64,000 nt of DNA from JBNLBS01 sp050303415 (GCA_050303415.1 JBNLBS010000008.1:62001-126000); one strand, 5' to 3'; counted from the stretch's first letter, positions 6,156 through 15,342 are shown. The notes: generated from the letters alone by a model not told the origin. Translations and numbers: made by a program.

Positions 6156-8513
6156 CTATTTTGCATTAAATAGAGGAAAGTCTTTGCCCATGGTAAAAGC
6201 TGTCGGCTCCTGAGCCGCCTGTAGATATTTTTTTGAAAATTCAGGTATGGTTTTGGTGGAAAAAGTAGCCAGCTCATGTGCACTGACCTGGTTATTTTTT
6301 GGCCACCAATCCGCATCTCCTTGCATGCCTTTTGTGACTACATAGGTAAATAAACCATGTCCTAAATCCGATAACTCCGCCGCTTCCTGATCCCTTCGGG
6401 TCGCGGTTAACACGGTAATCCCCACAGAACGACTGATGTCGCGGCTAAAATGGCGCTGAGAATTCTGTAGACGCCTGAATGAACTGACACTTTCACCCGA
6501 ATAACAGGCATCCACCATCAAAAATATATGCTGGATACTGGAATCCATAAAGATTTCGCTCAGTTCCGTCGCTGAAATACCAACAGTCGTGAAATAATTC
6601 ATATCAGGCTGTAATGTTGTTTCATGCGGCAAGAAATACCATTCGCCTTTAACCGACAGACCATGCCCGGCGAAATAAATCGCCATAACATCTTCCTGTG
6701 CGCCCTGACTGACTTCTCTTAGTGTAGAAAGTATTGAAAGCTTGGTCGCATTAGCGTTATATAAATTGTACTTGGCGGTTTGTTCAAAACTGACCAGATC
6801 AGTCGTACTCATTAGCCTGGAAATAGTCTCCGCATCAGCCACACTGTAATCCAGATTCAGACGCTGATCCTGATATTGATTGACGCCTATCGTAACAACG
6901 CGTAACAAAGATGGTGGAGCAGCCTTTTCAACTTTGAATTGCGCTTCAGCGCCTGCCCCCTCAATTCCCATTTTATTAGCAGCAACGACTTTTATGGTGT
7001 TTTCACCTGAAACCGGATCTACCACCAGTCTCATAGTCCTGCGCTGCCGTTCCTGTTCGACAAACTGCTTATCATCCTGCAGAATTTTATTTAAAACCAC
7101 CGCCTTGGCATTATGATAAAAATTGACCTTGCCAATCCCTCCGCCCTGGCCGAATACATCAACTGTTAACTCAACCTTATCCCCCATTGTTTTAACATCC
7201 CTGACCACGACATCCAGTTTGGGCGGCAAGGTAATGCCCTGCTGAACCGCATTAGGGTCTTTATTAATATACTCACCGCCGGTTAAAACCGTCATCAATA
7301 AGCCGGGCTCATAATATTTACCGGAAAAACTGTCCAACGGAATATCCTGATCTGCCGCTTCCCAGGAAACATTCACCATGCCTTTTTCCGAGCTGTCAAA
7401 ACGTCCAACGCTATCCAGCACCGTCCAGCCCTGCTTAGTGGAAATTAACTGCGCCAACTCCTTGCCAGAGCTTGTATCCCAAACCAAAACCTGGCCATTG
7501 TCCATAGCTGTAATCACTCGCTTGCCGTTCTGTAACAGAGCAACGCTTTTTATATCGACATCCTCTTTTTGAATAGTGACTAGCTGTTGACCTTGTTGAT
7601 TGGTAATAACAACTTGACCATCATTATTAACAAAAGCATAAACGCCATCAGACAAGCCATCCAGAGCGGTTATATCGAAGCCCACATTCTTGCTGGATAA
7701 CTGCTTACCGGTTTTTATATCCCAAAGCACAAGCTGACCATCACGATAAGCAACCTCTAACCCAGGCCCATTTAAACCAAAGCTTACCAGCTGTTTATCA
7801 TCATTCGATAAAGTCTGTATTGTTTCCCCGGTTTTTAACGAGACAATTTCCAAAGTATCTTTAGTTGAAAACAGCGACGCCTGTCGCTTATGTAATACAG
7901 CATATTGTTTTCCCGGCACTAATTTTGCGGTAATAATGCCGCCTTCATTGATGGATTTGCGCCATAACCGGGTTTTGTCTTTTAAATTCCATAGCGTCAA
8001 GTTATTTTCCGCATTAACCAGCAAGATCCCGGCATCAGTAGACAGTTCCAGGCTTTTTACCTCTTCTTGCTGAATGGGCAATCTATATTTCTCATTCGCA
8101 GTTAATACATTATGGCCTTCTAATAGTTTGTTTCCGGCTGAGAAAAGAATTTGCTGTTTAGCATCCATAACAACCGACCGCACCTTACCCGACGACAATT
8201 TAACCATCGGCCGTTGCACCCCCAGTTCCAAGTCCCAAACACGGGCAGAACCATCTTCAAGCACCAGAGATAAAAAACGCTTATCAGAAGACAATCGCAT
8301 ATGTTTAATCTGCCCTGAGGAATTCCGAATTTTTAATTGAGGAATAATAAGATTATCAAACAGATTCTTGGCAATATTATCGCTAACCGTCCTTGTAATC
8401 TGACTGGTAGCCAGACTAGGCATCGGCCTGGATATGCCAAAATCAGCCTGTGCAGCCGGCGCCATAACCGATACCAGTACTGTCCAAATAAAACCTGTTT
8501 TTTTAATTATCAT
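6156..8513 (-). CDS. exported WD40-repeat caspase-like (C14) peptidase
   Basis: The 785-residue protein has a signal peptide (cleavage near PAAQA/DFGI), so it should act outside the cytoplasm. Residues about 50-360 contain WD40-type blades (for example LVLEDGSARVWDLELG, LVLWDIKTGKQL, NGQVLVWDTSSGKEL). Residues about 425-530 are an Ig-like linker. Residues about 536-785 are a caspase-like domain with the catalytic dyad His617 in YFAGHGLS and Cys670 in VDACYSG. Bacterial members are metacaspase/orthocaspase relatives with Arg/Lys preference in studied cases. The start is supported by AGGCAGGA upstream. It opens the run of secreted-protein genes and precedes the repeat protein by 70 bp. A role in processing, quality control or regulation of the exported proteins is an inference. 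Confidence 0.85.
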   Translation of the reverse strand: MIIKKTGFIWTVLVSVMAPAAQADFGISRPMPSLATSQITRTVSDNIAKNLFDNLIIPQLKIRNSSGQIKHMRLSSDKRFLSLVLEDGSARVWDLELGVQRPMVKLSSGKVRSVVMDAKQQILFSAGNKLLEGHNVLTANEKYRLPIQQEEVKSLELSTDAGILLVNAENNLTLWNLKDKTRLWRKSINEGGIITAKLVPGKQYAVLHKRQASLFSTKDTLEIVSLKTGETIQTLSNDDKQLVSFGLNGPGLEVAYRDGQLVLWDIKTGKQLSSKNVGFDITALDGLSDGVYAFVNNDGQVVITNQQGQQLVTIQKEDVDIKSVALLQNGKRVITAMDNGQVLVWDTSSGKELAQLISTKQGWTVLDSVGRFDSSEKGMVNVSWEAADQDIPLDSFSGKYYEPGLLMTVLTGGEYINKDPNAVQQGITLPPKLDVVVRDVKTMGDKVELTVDVFGQGGGIGKVNFYHNAKAVVLNKILQDDKQFVEQERQRRTMRLVVDPVSGENTIKVVAANKMGIEGAGAEAQFKVEKAAPPSLLRVVTIGVNQYQDQRLNLDYSVADAETISRLMSTTDLVSFEQTAKYNLYNANATKLSILSTLREVSQGAQEDVMAIYFAGHGLSVKGEWYFLPHETTLQPDMNYFTTVGISATELSEIFMDSSIQHIFLMVDACYSGESVSSFRRLQNSQRHFSRDISRSVGITVLTATRRDQEAAELSDLGHGLFTYVVTKGMQGDADWWPKNNQVSAHELATFSTKTIPEFSKKYLQAAQEPTAFTMGKDFPLFNAK

Positions 8514-8682
8514 GATCCTGCCTTTTAAACTGTCTACATTATGCCTATCTATTTAGCATATATCAGACTGTTACTTTGTTAAAAATTTACATTCTTATTT
8601 ACAACAGTTTGTTGCTTTTGTGCTAATATTTGTTTTTAAGAACCTGATCACAAAAAAACAAACCGGTACCCGAGGTATATTT

Positions 8683-9789
8683 ATGTTCGACATAAAAAAC
8701 AAACAGCTACGCACGCTGTTATTTCTTCCTTTATTTTGCCTTAGCCAATATAGCAATGCCTCTACTGTTGGAGCCCTGGTCTCAATAACAACGGACTGTA
8801 CCAGCGCGGGACTTGGCTATACCCTGCTGGGAACCGGTTTTATTTCCGGGGGTTCCTTTATCCCGGATATTTTTGGTTCCCCTGTTTATCAATGTACCGA
8901 AGGTAACAGTGCAACCACCCAAGCTAACCAACAAATGACGCGTGAAACGCATTGGCTTATTAGCGACCATTTAATGAAAGAGGTTTTTCAAGCCTTTATA
9001 AGCGAATATTCGTCTGACAATGCCAATAAAGCAGCCGCGTCCTCTGACGGCAATGATTACACACCTGACGCAGTTTGGGGCGTAAGCTCTTTCTCAGAAA
9101 TCACCAAAGACAATGACAGCAATCAATCGCATTTCGACACTGATATTTATCATTTTGTTGGCGGTGTGGATAAGCGTTATGGCGATCTGTTTTTCGGTTC
9201 CGCTTTAACTTATGCCTATGCCGAATATGAAGTTGCCAGCGGCAATGATTCCAGCTCGCATACCGTTGGTGTTACACCGTATGTGGCATATAAAATCAAT
9301 GACTTTTTATTTGCTTCAGCGTTAGCCGGTTATAACTACACTAATACCAATTTTTCATCGTCTAATAACATTGAGACCGATACCCACGAATATGTCACGG
9401 AAGGTAATATCAACGCCTATAAGGTGATTGAATCGTTTATTTTCAAAGGCCGTGCGGGGGTACGTTATAAGCATACCAACTCATCTGCAATTCAAAGTGC
9501 TTTTAATCGTGATAACGACTTTGACGAACTGACCTGGGTAGGTGATGTTGAATTCGGTTATCAGGTTAATGACAATATTCGTGTCTACACCGGCACTTTA
9601 TATGAATATGTTGACCGTGAAACCAGTGCTGCCAGCACACTGGTCAATGATGGCATTGCTTTTATGCGCTATGGCGCCGAGTATTCCATTAACAAGGACC
9701 TGTTAGTCGGTGCAAGACTGCAGCATGACCTGAATGATGAAGACAACGATTACCTGACTGGTAGCATTAACGTCAGACTGGCATTGTAA
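8683..9789 (+). CDS. outer-membrane beta-barrel (autotransporter-barrel-like) protein
   Basis: I set the start at 8683 (GAGG upstream); an earlier in-frame ATG at 8620 would put 21 residues before the signal peptide, which ends near YSNA. The 368-residue product has a short N-terminal region with two Cys and then, from about residue 125, repeated amphipathic strands with aromatic girdles (FVGGVDKRYGDLFFGSALTY, HTVGVTPYVAYKINDFLFA, TGTLYEYVDRE). It ends LTGSINVRLAL, a typical barrel closing strand. This fits the autotransporter/OmpW-sized barrel class, with no recognisable passenger. It is divergent from the caspase gene with a 169-bp gap, so the two could share a control region. Whether it belongs to the same system is unknown. 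Confidence 0.7.
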   Translation: MFDIKNKQLRTLLFLPLFCLSQYSNASTVGALVSITTDCTSAGLGYTLLGTGFISGGSFIPDIFGSPVYQCTEGNSATTQANQQMTRETHWLISDHLMKEVFQAFISEYSSDNANKAAASSDGNDYTPDAVWGVSSFSEITKDNDSNQSHFDTDIYHFVGGVDKRYGDLFFGSALTYAYAEYEVASGNDSSSHTVGVTPYVAYKINDFLFASALAGYNYTNTNFSSSNNIETDTHEYVTEGNINAYKVIESFIFKGRAGVRYKHTNSSAIQSAFNRDNDFDELTWVGDVEFGYQVNDNIRVYTGTLYEYVDRETSAASTLVNDGIAFMRYGAEYSINKDLLVGARLQHDLNDEDNDYLTGSINVRLAL

Positions 9790-9807
9790 TAAGCAAACCC
9801 AGACTGC

Positions 9808-9837
9808 AAAAAAGCCCGATTTCTATCGGGCTTTTTT
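9808..9837. terminator. bidirectional terminator
   Basis: A 13-bp perfect inverted repeat (9808-9820 and 9825-9837) around a TTCT loop, with A and T runs at both ends. It serves the barrel gene on the plus strand and the hydrolase gene ending at 9845 on the minus strand. Confidence 0.85.
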
Positions 9838-9844
9838 ATGTCTG

Positions 9845-10669
9845 TCAGTTGATGATTTTCGACCAGATTTTTGACCAGCAACAGGTATGATCAAATCCGT
9901 TAAGCACTTTAAGATCAGTCTGTTTCTGTTTATCCGAATAGGCTTTTACCACTTCCGGCGGTACCGTTTCATCCTCTTCACCGGCCAAATGTAGCTGAGT
10001 TATGACGGGTTTTAAGACCGGTTGTTCAATCGGATTCAAAGAATCCTGCAAACCTTGATAACCGTGGTAATGACTCCATGCAGCCACATCCAGATTGGCT
10101 GCAACAGTAATCAGTTTTACCGTTTGTGTAATATAGGGGGCCATTAATGCGGCCAATGTCCCACCGCCACTATAACCGATCAAAACAACCTGCTGATAGG
10201 GGTGTTTAAACAACCATTGCTTCAAGGCTTTAACCAGACTGTCACGTACAACCTCAGAATAACGATGTGAAGTCCAGAATTTATAGTGACAGGTTTGAGC
10301 TAAATTTAAACCATAATAACAGGGCCGACCCAAAAGTATTGCCGGATGCTTATCTAAAGCCATCAGTTCCAAAATTAACGGGTTACGCGCGGTAGGGTCC
10401 TTTGCTACCCAACGTTGCTGTCGCCAGGGAGTACCATCCCCATCCAGATAGACATGTAAAACCTTCTTATCCGCAGAACCATAAACGGCTTGATTTAAAT
10501 ATAAACGATGCTGAAACGTTGAGCTTTCTATGGCTGAAGAAAAACCATACTCCAGCGCCATATTGGAAAAGCGCTGACTAGGGGTGGCACAGCCGTATAA
10601 TTGTACAGCCAGTAATAATACTGCCGAACTACTGAGACACTTCATCTTGTTTGCACTGCTATAAAGCAT
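9845..10669 (-). CDS. alpha/beta-hydrolase lipoprotein
   Basis: The 274-residue product has a lipoprotein-type signal (LLLAVQLYGC), most natural if translation starts at the internal ATG at 10645; the ATG at 10669 overlaps the preceding gene by 11 bp. The hydrolase core is visible: LHVYLDGDGTPW (oxyanion region), the nucleophile elbow VLIGYSGGGTLAAL, an acid-containing LHLAGEEDETVPPE and a late His in GFDHTCCW. This is consistent with a serine esterase/lipase anchored in the envelope. It ends the ggt-PPTase-hydrolase operon; the stop and start overlaps imply translational coupling. The substrate is unknown. Confidence 0.75.
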   Translation of the reverse strand: MLYSSANKMKCLSSSAVLLLAVQLYGCATPSQRFSNMALEYGFSSAIESSTFQHRLYLNQAVYGSADKKVLHVYLDGDGTPWRQQRWVAKDPTARNPLILELMALDKHPAILLGRPCYYGLNLAQTCHYKFWTSHRYSEVVRDSLVKALKQWLFKHPYQQVVLIGYSGGGTLAALMAPYITQTVKLITVAANLDVAAWSHYHGYQGLQDSLNPIEQPVLKPVITQLHLAGEEDETVPPEVVKAYSDKQKQTDLKVLNGFDHTCCWSKIWSKIIN

Positions 10670-11330
10670 GAATATTTAACTGATAAAGAGAGGAATTAAC
10701 CGCCAATGCGGCATAAACGCCCTGAGCCAGATTTAATTCCTGCACGCTCCATTGTTCCGCATCGCCGTAATCAGCCGGTATTTGCCTTAACCTGGCCTGA
10801 GTGTCTAAATCGATAACACATTGGGATAAACCCAGTGCTATACCACGCCCGGTTGCTTTGACCACGGCTTCCTTACAGGTCCAGAAGCGAAAAAAAACAT
10901 CTGCCTGCCGATCCTTTGGCAGGCTATGCCAAAATGTCAGCTCACCTTCAGCAAAACATTTTTCCGCCAACCCGGAATAGTTCTTTCTAGCCTTAAATAA
11001 TTCCACATCGATCCCCACAGGAACATCATGTGTAATAACCACCGCATAATAATCCGCACTATGCGACAGATTAAATTGCACAGTCGGATAGTCCGGCAAA
11101 TAAGGCTTACCAAACTCGGCTTTGGCTATGGTTAAAGTAACCGGATCGACAGATAAACTTTCAGCCAATAAACACCTTAACTGTCCATGTACTTGAATAT
11201 ACCGTTGCTGCATATCCTGATTGGCAAGCCTACTGACATATGCCTTTTCATCCCTGTCCAAAAACCGGTAAAACTCATTAGATTGATTACAAACCTGTCC
11301 ATGCCACAGGTTAATTACGGTATTGCTCAA
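10659..11330 (-). CDS. 4'-phosphopantetheinyl transferase (Sfp/HetI type)
   Basis: This enzyme transfers the phosphopantetheine arm from coenzyme A to carrier proteins of fatty-acid, polyketide or peptide synthesis. The 223-residue length and motifs fit the Sfp type: FNLSHSADYYAVVI, then the Mg-binding GIDVELFKARKNYSGL and the later RFWTCKEAVVKATGRGIALG with the conserved W-x-x-K-E-A. Its start overlaps the ggt stop by 4 bp and its end overlaps the hydrolase by 11 bp, so the three are coupled. No carrier-protein or synthase gene lies in the window, so the client is elsewhere. Confidence 0.9.
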   Translation of the reverse strand: MSNTVINLWHGQVCNQSNEFYRFLDRDEKAYVSRLANQDMQQRYIQVHGQLRCLLAESLSVDPVTLTIAKAEFGKPYLPDYPTVQFNLSHSADYYAVVITHDVPVGIDVELFKARKNYSGLAEKCFAEGELTFWHSLPKDRQADVFFRFWTCKEAVVKATGRGIALGLSQCVIDLDTQARLRQIPADYGDAEQWSVQELNLAQGVYAALAVNSSLYQLNIHAL

Positions 11331-13027
11331 TCATTATGCTCCAAAGTTCTGACCGAGGCCTCACCCTCACCTCTAGGGTCGCTGGCAGCCGATAACTGTC
11401 CGGTTTTCTTATGCCATTGCACCGCCTGCATATTGCCATAACGATATCGAACTTGTTTTAAGCGGTGCCCTAACGAAGTCAAACCTACAATCTCTTGTTT
11501 AGACAAGCCCTCTTTTTCAAATTGAATTTCATCCGGCAGAAATTGATGATGAAAGCGCGGCACCTTAACCCAGGATTGTGGTGCATTGCCATCAGCAAAA
11601 TCCAATATTGCCAACAGCACCATCGAAATAATCCGGCTGCCGCCCGGCGTACCCATAACTGCAATACGGTCATCATCCTCAAGAAAAGTCGGTGACATGC
11701 TGGACAGCATCCGCTTACCGGGTGCAATAGCGTTAGCCGATCCACCTACCAGACCATATCCATTCATCGCCCCCGGACGACTGGAAAAATCATCCATCTC
11801 ATCATTTAACAAGACTCCCGTTCCTTCTGCGACAAAACCGGAACCAAAGGGAAAATTGATACTTAACGTTGCAGCAACACGATTGCCCTGGTCATCCATA
11901 ATTGAAAAATGCGTGGTATTTCTGCCTCCGTTTTCAGGCTCAATACCACCAAATAATTGTTGACTTGAGATGACCCTGTCCAAATGCAGCGTAGCCCTTA
12001 ATCCAGCAGCATAGTCTGCATCTAATAACCTTTTCACCGGCATCGTGATAAAATCAGGATCGCCCAAATATAAGGCTCTGTCATGATAAGCCCTACGCAT
12101 TGCTTCAGCAATTACGTGTTTACGCGTCACTTCCGGCAAGTTCTGAAGTTCATAGGCAGACAAAATATTCAATGCCTCCAGCAACACAATACCACCCGAT
12201 GAAGGCGGAGCGGCACTGGTAACCTTGATACCTCGATAAACACCGCGTATAGGCTCTCTTTCTACCACCTGATAGTCATCCAAATCCTGCTGACTCCAGA
12301 TACCTCCCGATGCATTAACGGCTTTAAGCAGTTTTTCCGCCACAATACCCGCATAAAATCCGCTTCTGCCATTCTGGGCAATTGCATCCAGAGTATTTGC
12401 AAGATCTGTTTGTATCAATAAAGAGCCGGATTCAGGCACCACTGCTTGCGGTAAAAAAACAGCAGCGCTTTGAGGATACTGCATAAGTTGCTTATATCTA
12501 AAGGCTAAAAGTTTTCGATGTCTTTCACCAATAGCAAAGCCTTCCCGGGCATAGCGGATAGCCGGTTTCAGCAATTCAGCCAAGGGTAACTTGCCGTACT
12601 TTTTCGCAATATGCACCAATGCTGCCGGAACCCCGGGAATACCGGCCGACAAAACACTATTTCTGGAAAGGCCGGGGATGACGTTGCCTTGCTCGTTCAA
12701 AAACATCTGACTATCAGCCGCCATAGGCGCTTTTTCCCGACCATCGATCATGGTTTCAAAATCCCCTTCGGCTTTATGAATCAGCCAAAACCCGCCGCCA
12801 CCCAGCCCGGAACCGGCCGGTTCAACCACCGCTAAAGCAGCACTCACTGCAACCGCAGCATCAAAGACATTACCTCCTTGGTTTATAACCTCGAACCCTG
12901 CTTCGGTTGCCAGCGGATGAGCACTAGCAATAGCATACTGAGTTTCATCACCAACGCCAGATCCTGCTGAGGCAGACTGATAGCAAAAAAAGCACAAAAC
13001 AAAAAATGCTAAGCTTATTTTTTTCAT
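11327..13027 (-). CDS. ggt: gamma-glutamyltransferase
   Basis: This is a periplasmic Ntn-hydrolase that cleaves the gamma-glutamyl bond of glutathione and related compounds. The 566-residue precursor has a signal peptide (FFVLCFFCYQSASA) and the family segments ASAHPLATEAGFEVINQGGN and AVSAALAVVEPAGSGLGGGG. The autoprocessing nucleophile is the Thr of NTTHFSIMDDQGN, followed by LNDEMDDFS and the substrate-binding KRMLSSMSPTF. Length and motif order are normal. It is the first gene of a tightly overlapping operon with a PPTase and a lipoprotein hydrolase, an unusual combination that does not itself explain a pathway. Confidence 0.93.
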   Translation of the reverse strand: MKKISLAFFVLCFFCYQSASAGSGVGDETQYAIASAHPLATEAGFEVINQGGNVFDAAVAVSAALAVVEPAGSGLGGGGFWLIHKAEGDFETMIDGREKAPMAADSQMFLNEQGNVIPGLSRNSVLSAGIPGVPAALVHIAKKYGKLPLAELLKPAIRYAREGFAIGERHRKLLAFRYKQLMQYPQSAAVFLPQAVVPESGSLLIQTDLANTLDAIAQNGRSGFYAGIVAEKLLKAVNASGGIWSQQDLDDYQVVEREPIRGVYRGIKVTSAAPPSSGGIVLLEALNILSAYELQNLPEVTRKHVIAEAMRRAYHDRALYLGDPDFITMPVKRLLDADYAAGLRATLHLDRVISSQQLFGGIEPENGGRNTTHFSIMDDQGNRVAATLSINFPFGSGFVAEGTGVLLNDEMDDFSSRPGAMNGYGLVGGSANAIAPGKRMLSSMSPTFLEDDDRIAVMGTPGGSRIISMVLLAILDFADGNAPQSWVKVPRFHHQFLPDEIQFEKEGLSKQEIVGLTSLGHRLKQVRYRYGNMQAVQWHKKTGQLSAASDPRGEGEASVRTLEHND

Positions 13028-13114
13028 TCTATATTGCCTGTTTTAAATTATTTTCAACGTATTTATCACGCAAGCAAAAATTATATGCTATATATTAAAG
13101 TTCAAGGCGTTTGT

Positions 13115-13129
13115 TTAGCCATTGGCTAA
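13115..13129. promoter_or_regulatory. short inverted repeat upstream of smbP-like gene
   Basis: TTAGCC-ATT-GGCTAA forms a perfect 6-bp inverted repeat 46 bp before the start codon of the SmbP-like gene. It could be an operator for a dimeric regulator; no regulator is identified. It may also be chance. Confidence 0.35.
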
Positions 13130-13175
13130 CACAATGTCAATCAAACAGATCCATTAACAGAACAAGGAAAATCTT

Positions 13176-13520
13176 ATGAAATCTACACTTATCACCCTAT
13201 GTATGGCTGCTGCAGCTACTTTATTCAGTGCTCAGGTTTTGGCTAGTGAACATCATACCGCGCAAGCCCTTGAACATTCTGCAATGGCTACGGCTCATGG
13301 TCAAGATGGCCACGCCAAACAACTGCTTAAACATGCTGAAGAAGGGTTAAAACATGCTCAAGCAGCAGAAAAAGAACATGCGGATGCACATCATCACATG
13401 ACTGAAGCCGTTAAACATTTAAAAGAATCAATCGAACATGCTAAAAAAGGGCATGCAGACGTAGGCACAAAACACGCTGAAGAAGCCATGGTTCATATGC
13501 GCGAATCTATCGGTCAATAA
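13176..13520 (+). CDS. smbP: SmbP-like small metal-binding periplasmic protein
   Basis: The 114-residue protein has a signal peptide (cleavage after AQVLA, before SEHHTAQ). The mature part is a helical, His-rich repeat (about seven-residue spacing: LEHSAMATAHGQ, LLKHAEEGLKHAQAAEK, HLKESIEHAKKGHAD) without Cys. This matches SmbP, first described in Nitrosomonas europaea as a periplasmic protein that binds copper and other divalent metals. Ribosome-binding site AAGGAA is at a good distance. It stands alone, with an inverted repeat upstream and a terminator downstream. Metal storage or buffering is family knowledge; the physiological metal here is not known. Confidence 0.85.
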   Translation: MKSTLITLCMAAAATLFSAQVLASEHHTAQALEHSAMATAHGQDGHAKQLLKHAEEGLKHAQAAEKEHADAHHHMTEAVKHLKESIEHAKKGHADVGTKHAEEAMVHMRESIGQ

Positions 13521-13540
13521 TTTTAATCATAAACACATAA

Positions 13541-13569
13541 AGCAGGCAGCATCAGCCTGCCTGCTTTTA
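13541..13569 (+). terminator. terminator after smbP-like gene
   Basis: AGCAGGCA (13541-13548) pairs with TGCCTGCT (13558-13565), followed by TTTT. It lies 20 bp after the stop codon. Confidence 0.7.
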
Positions 13570-13687
13570 TCAGATCAATAATATCTCTAATACACCCTGC
13601 CCGAACATAAACAATACAAGCAAGTAATGTCATAATATCGGCATTTATCTTAAAGCATTGTATTACGCATTTTTTATCTAAAAATTT

Positions 13688-14563
13688 ATGGCTACCAAAA
13701 ATTACACTCTGGGCTTTATCGGCATCGGCCTGATGGGCAAACCCATGACTTTACGTTTACTGAAAGCAGGATTTAACGTAAATGTATGGAACCGCAGTCC
13801 GGAAAAACTTGGCCCAGTGACCGAAGCCGGCGCTCATGCATTTGATTCCGTGGCGGAACTGACTATAGCGTCCGATATCATCCTGTTATGCCTGGCTGAT
13901 GGCCGTGTGGTTAAAGACATCGTTGAACAATCAATTATTAAAAACGGTTCACCGGATAAACTATTAATCGACTTGTCCAGTATTGACCCTGAAAGTACAC
14001 GTCAACTGGCAGCCAAATTAAAAGCCGGCTGTGGAATGGACTGGGTGGATGCCCCTGTTTCAGGTGGTGTTGCCGGTGCCGAGCAAGGCAATCTGGCCAT
14101 TATGGCAGGCGGCAGCCAAGACAATATCGACATTGCCCGCAAAGTACTGGCGCCTTTATATAAACAGCTGACTCATATGGGCGATATCGGCAGTGGTCAA
14201 GTGACAAAAATATGCAATCAGATGATAGTCAGTTGCAATGTCCTGGTCATTGCTGAAATGATGGCTCTGGCCAAACAGGCCGGTGTTGATGCGGAAAAAA
14301 TCCCACAGGCTTTAGCAGGCGGTTTTGCCGATTCAAAACCTTTGCAAATAGTCGGTCCGGAAATGGCAACAGAAACATTCGAGCCGATCAAATGGCGAGT
14401 CAAAACACTCTTGAAAGACTTAAACATGGCTGTTGATCTGTCCAACAAACAAGGAGCTGCCATTCCCATATCCGGTCTGGCCGCTCAATTAATGCAACTG
14501 CACGGTAATCAAGGTTTTCTGGAACAAGATCCATCGACATTGATAAAATTATTCAAGCAATGA
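13688..14563 (+). CDS. NAD(P)-dependent 3-hydroxyacid dehydrogenase (tartronate semialdehyde reductase type)
   Basis: This 291-residue enzyme belongs to the beta-hydroxyacid dehydrogenase family. It has the Rossmann motif GFIGIGLMGKPMTLRLLKAG, the substrate-binding DAPVSGGVAGAEQGNLAIMA and the catalytic lysine region GSGQVTKICNQMIV. The neighbour overlaps it by 4 bp and encodes a hydroxypyruvate isomerase-like protein. The pair therefore most likely interconverts hydroxypyruvate, tartronate semialdehyde and glycerate, as in glyoxylate metabolism. Family members also use 3-hydroxyisobutyrate or succinic semialdehyde, so the substrate rests on context. The ATG at 13688 fits the Rossmann fold, which begins 8 residues later. 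Confidence 0.85.
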   Translation: MATKNYTLGFIGIGLMGKPMTLRLLKAGFNVNVWNRSPEKLGPVTEAGAHAFDSVAELTIASDIILLCLADGRVVKDIVEQSIIKNGSPDKLLIDLSSIDPESTRQLAAKLKAGCGMDWVDAPVSGGVAGAEQGNLAIMAGGSQDNIDIARKVLAPLYKQLTHMGDIGSGQVTKICNQMIVSCNVLVIAEMMALAKQAGVDAEKIPQALAGGFADSKPLQIVGPEMATETFEPIKWRVKTLLKDLNMAVDLSNKQGAAIPISGLAAQLMQLHGNQGFLEQDPSTLIKLFKQ

Positions 14564-15342
14564 AATTTACCGCCAATTTAAGCCTGCTGTTTAACGAAAC
14601 CAATCTGATCAACCGTTTTAAGGCCGCCAAAGATCACGGCTTTGATGCAGTAGAGATTCAATTTCCCTATAGCCTGCCGGCAGAAACCATCGCCGAGCAA
14701 CTTTATCAGCAGCAATTAAAACTAGTGCTGTTTAATGTTGATGCTGATGACTTGCTGCAAGGCGGAGAAGGTCTGGCCTGTGTACCTGAAAAAATAGATC
14801 AGTTTCAACAGGCTGTTCAACAAACAGTTGAATACGCCAAAATTTTAACGCCTGATGCCATCAACATTTTACCCGGCCGCTGTTTTCAAGCAGAAAAAAA
14901 CGCACTGTATCTGGAAACCTTTAAGCAAAATCTGCATTATGCCTTAAATCAATTCGCCGCACTGGACATTAAAACCGTCTTTGAAGCCATCAACAGCTAT
15001 GATATGCCCGGTTTTATCATCAATAACGGCCGGCAAATGCTGGATGTTATCAATCAGTTCAATCATCCCGATTTATACATGCAATATGATATTTATCATA
15101 TGGTCAGAATGGGCGAAGACTGTCTTCACTTTATTCCCGCCCATGCTAAAAAAATAGGACATATTCAGTTTGCTGATGTACCCGGCCGAGGCCAACCCGG
15201 TAGCGGCTCTATTAATTTTGAGCAATTATTTTCTGTTATTGAAAAATCTGACTATTGCGGTTACCTGGGCGCTGAATACAACCCCACCGACGCTAGCGCT
15301 GATAGTTTAACCTGGTTAAAGCAATATAAATTCCCGCGATAA
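14560..15342 (+). CDS. hyi: hydroxypyruvate isomerase-like TIM-barrel protein
   Basis: This 260-residue protein belongs to the xylose isomerase-like TIM barrel family and resembles hydroxypyruvate isomerase: FTANLSLLFNE at the start, then FEAINSYDMPGFIINN, QYDIYHMVRMGED and IGHIQFADVPGRGQPGSG, which carry the metal-binding Glu, Asp and His residues. The product converts hydroxypyruvate to tartronate semialdehyde, the substrate of the reductase encoded just upstream. The 4-bp overlap indicates one operon. In a methylotroph this could salvage two-carbon compounds (inference). Confidence 0.85.
   Translation: MKFTANLSLLFNETNLINRFKAAKDHGFDAVEIQFPYSLPAETIAEQLYQQQLKLVLFNVDADDLLQGGEGLACVPEKIDQFQQAVQQTVEYAKILTPDAINILPGRCFQAEKNALYLETFKQNLHYALNQFAALDIKTVFEAINSYDMPGFIINNGRQMLDVINQFNHPDLYMQYDIYHMVRMGEDCLHFIPAHAKKIGHIQFADVPGRGQPGSGSINFEQLFSVIEKSDYCGYLGAEYNPTDASADSLTWLKQYKFPR

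Noticed and set aside
8620..8682. Extended N-terminus of the barrel protein from an ATG at 8620
   Set aside because: It would place 21 residues ahead of a normal signal peptide, and the ATG at 8683 has its own ribosome-binding site.
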